DNA from: Sphingomonas sp. QA11
Lineage (GTDB): Bacteria > Pseudomonadota > Alphaproteobacteria > Sphingomonadales > Sphingomonadaceae
Direction of reading: 5' to 3'
Length of the DNA: 64,000 bases
NCBI RefSeq assembly: GCF_028473665.1
Contig: NZ_CP098774.1
Location: forward strand, 2,418,001 to 2,482,000
The position numbers and the translations under genes are program-made. The notes below the pieces were generated by a model. That model saw only the letters and a program-made list of their open reading frames with translations, did no database searches and had not been told where the DNA came from. Numbering within the stretch: the first letter of the stretch is position 1; each line of letters begins with the position of its first letter. Shown in pieces: positions 63,047 to 64,000 of the stretch.

Positions 63047-63429
63047 GGTTTTGCCTGGAGCTGCTTCATCGTCCTGGCGAGAGTCTCGATATTCTCGGCG
63101 GTGCCCGATCCCTCGACAAAGGTCTCGCCACCATCGACCGAGAATTTGAACTTGATGTATTTCTGCTCGCGCAGCTTGCTCAGAAAGTCAGTGATGGGCG
63201 CGGTAAGCGCGGGCAGCGCGTTCAGCACGCCGAGGATGAAGGCTGCAGACACGAGTTCCCCAGCCGTCCGCGTCGTTGCCTGCTCAATCGGAGCCACGCT
63301 CGATTCCACCCCCAGCAGCCCGGCCAGCTGCGCCGCATCAGCATCGGAAAGTCCGGTGATGTCGAGCCTGTATCGATCCAATTGCCCTCTCCCCTTCGAT
63401 GTCGCCCGACGCGAAATCCCGGCCTCCAT
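63043..63429 (-). CDS. small EACC1-like protein partnered with CHAT protease
   Basis: A 128-residue protein with an N-terminal basic stretch, a strand-helix unit (YRLDITGLSDADAAQLAGLLG), a hydrophobic helix (residues about 62-79, AAFILGVLNALPALTAPI), then a strand pair (KYIKFKFSVDGGETFVEGSG) and a last helix. This order resembles the effector-associated constant component EACC1, which accompanies CHAT and other proteases in NTP-dependent conflict systems; the match is by pattern and context, not by search. GAGGAT precedes the chosen ATG 63429; the frame remains open to 63534. ATGA overlap with the CHAT gene indicates a two-gene unit. Confidence 0.7.
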   Translation of the reverse strand: MEAGISRRATSKGRGQLDRYRLDITGLSDADAAQLAGLLGVESSVAPIEQATTRTAGELVSAAFILGVLNALPALTAPITDFLSKLREQKYIKFKFSVDGGETFVEGSGTAENIETLARTMKQLQAKP

Positions 63430-63893
63430 CCGATCCTCTTTGATTCGGGTGACCACCGGACGAGCATGTTGCGCCCATCCGCGCCGATTGAGCAACCATC
63501 TCCCGCGCCTTCCGGCGGACGATCCATGCGCCATTCGATTGCTCGGTCGCTTGTGCTGCCCTGTTGCTGCTAATGCTCGCCGGTATCGATGTTGCGCGAG
63601 CCAGGATATTTCCTGGCCTCGGGCATCGCCACTTCATCGTGCCGCGGCTGGTAGGGCCATCCTGCAACTCAAGCAGGCCACCCACAAAGGCTGTCCGCAC
63701 CACCCTGCGCAGCCCGCTGAAACGGTCACAATGAACAACCTCTGGAGATGATGCCCTGACCAAGTGGAGCAAGGGCTCTTAACGCTTCAAGGGGCTCGTT
63801 CAGCCTGCTCACCATCCCCTGGCGGTCGGTTTCTGCGGACCCCATGACCAGTCTTCAAGAAGCCCGCACGGACCGTTCTGTCGCCTCGCGTCG
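63430..63893. other. 464-base intergenic region, no clear gene
   Basis: No full gene was found. On the minus strand, 63570-63668 is open and reads WPYQPRHDEVAMPEARKYPG, then SRNIDTGEH and a stop, without an evident start; it may be a gene remnant. A second minus frame at 63726-63845 encodes 39 residues from an ATG (MGSAETDRQGMVSRLNEPLE onward) with no good ribosome site. Neither is accepted as a gene here. The promoter for the EACC1-like/CHAT unit should be in the left part. Confidence 0.5.
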
Positions 63894-64000
63894 CTACGAC
63901 GCCAGCCCACCCAGGCAGAGATATTTTATCTCCAGATAGTCCTCAATTCCGTAGCGAGAACCTTCCCGGCCGGTACCCGATTCCTTCACCCCGCCGAAAG
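63894..64000 (-). CDS. aldehyde dehydrogenase C-terminus (succinate-semialdehyde dehydrogenase-like), truncated
   Basis: The minus-strand frame enters from the right edge as [17 protein letters not shown] and ends [17 protein letters not shown] then stop. FGGxKxSGxGREG followed by [11 protein letters not shown] is the C-terminal signature of NAD(P)-dependent aldehyde dehydrogenases, and the YLEIKYLC ending is closest to GabD-type succinate-semialdehyde dehydrogenases. Only 35 codons are in the window, so substrate assignment is tentative. Confidence 0.8.
   Translation of the reverse strand, partial: FGGVKESGTGREGSRYGIEDYLEIKYLCLGGLAS

Noticed and set aside
1..64000. tRNA, rRNA, CRISPR array, prophage or complete insertion sequence
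   Set aside because: No cloverleaf-like sequence, rRNA segment, spaced direct repeats, integrase or transposase frame was seen on either strand by reading; a tool scan would be needed to exclude a tRNA fully.

Overview
The window is high-GC DNA from an alphaproteobacterium, most likely a sphingomonad (Sphingomonas sensu lato). The reasons are four TonB-dependent receptors in 64 kb, paired copies of an intergenic palindrome built around GTTTCGAGCGAAGTCGAG, a TPR-sulfotransferase next to a TonB receptor, and a DUF6481-like charged protein. No rRNA, tRNA, CRISPR array or complete insertion sequence was seen.

Left edge (1-948): the 3' part of a PF14907-type nucleotidyltransferase.

Region 1.0-24.1 kb is a carbohydrate-utilisation island for a uronic-acid polymer. 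A hexuronate-type MFS transporter and a FAH-fold hydratase diverge from a LacI-family regulator. Then come kduI, kduD, kdgK and a Tat-type carboxylesterase, a large TonB receptor, a second secreted esterase, a GH43 enzyme, a LysR regulator, a 1256-residue secreted LamG/toroid protein, a second TonB receptor and a TPR-sulfotransferase. A near-palindrome, TGACACCGGTTACC or a close variant, occurs at four promoters here and is the likely LacI-family operator. KduI, KduD and KdgK convert 5-keto-4-deoxyuronate to KDPG, so the substrate should be opened by a lyase or unsaturated-uronyl hydrolase. The LamG protein is the best candidate for that step.

Region 24.1-33.4 kb is catabolic and regulatory: an APC amino-acid permease, a CrtO/PYROXD2-like FAD oxidoreductase with a Rieske oxygenase and a BetI-like regulator, an O-methyltransferase with a divergent TetR, and a LysR/DHA2-MFS pair.

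Region 33.5-43.5 kb holds a Nep1-like (NPP1) secreted protein behind a tetranucleotide repeat, a small membrane protein, an M20 peptidase with a TonB receptor, a secreted protein paired with a MauG-type di-haem enzyme, a ModE-like DNA-binding protein, and NAD synthetase.

Region 43.1-53.7 kb holds an NmrA-like operon, then a four-gene operon (TonB receptor, esterase, metal-dependent amidohydrolase, FAD-linked 2-hydroxyacid dehydrogenase) divergent from a PchR-like AraC regulator, then two uncharacterised genes.

Region 53.9-58.8 kb is a MarR-controlled tripartite efflux operon (EmrA-like, EmrB-like, OprM-like). Region 58.9-63.4 kb has an N-acyl-D-amino-acid deacylase-like protein and, most interesting, a two-gene unit in which a small protein resembling effector-associated constant components overlaps by ATGA a CHAT-domain (caspase-like) protease with His568 and Cys638. 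The right edge is the C-terminus of an aldehyde dehydrogenase.
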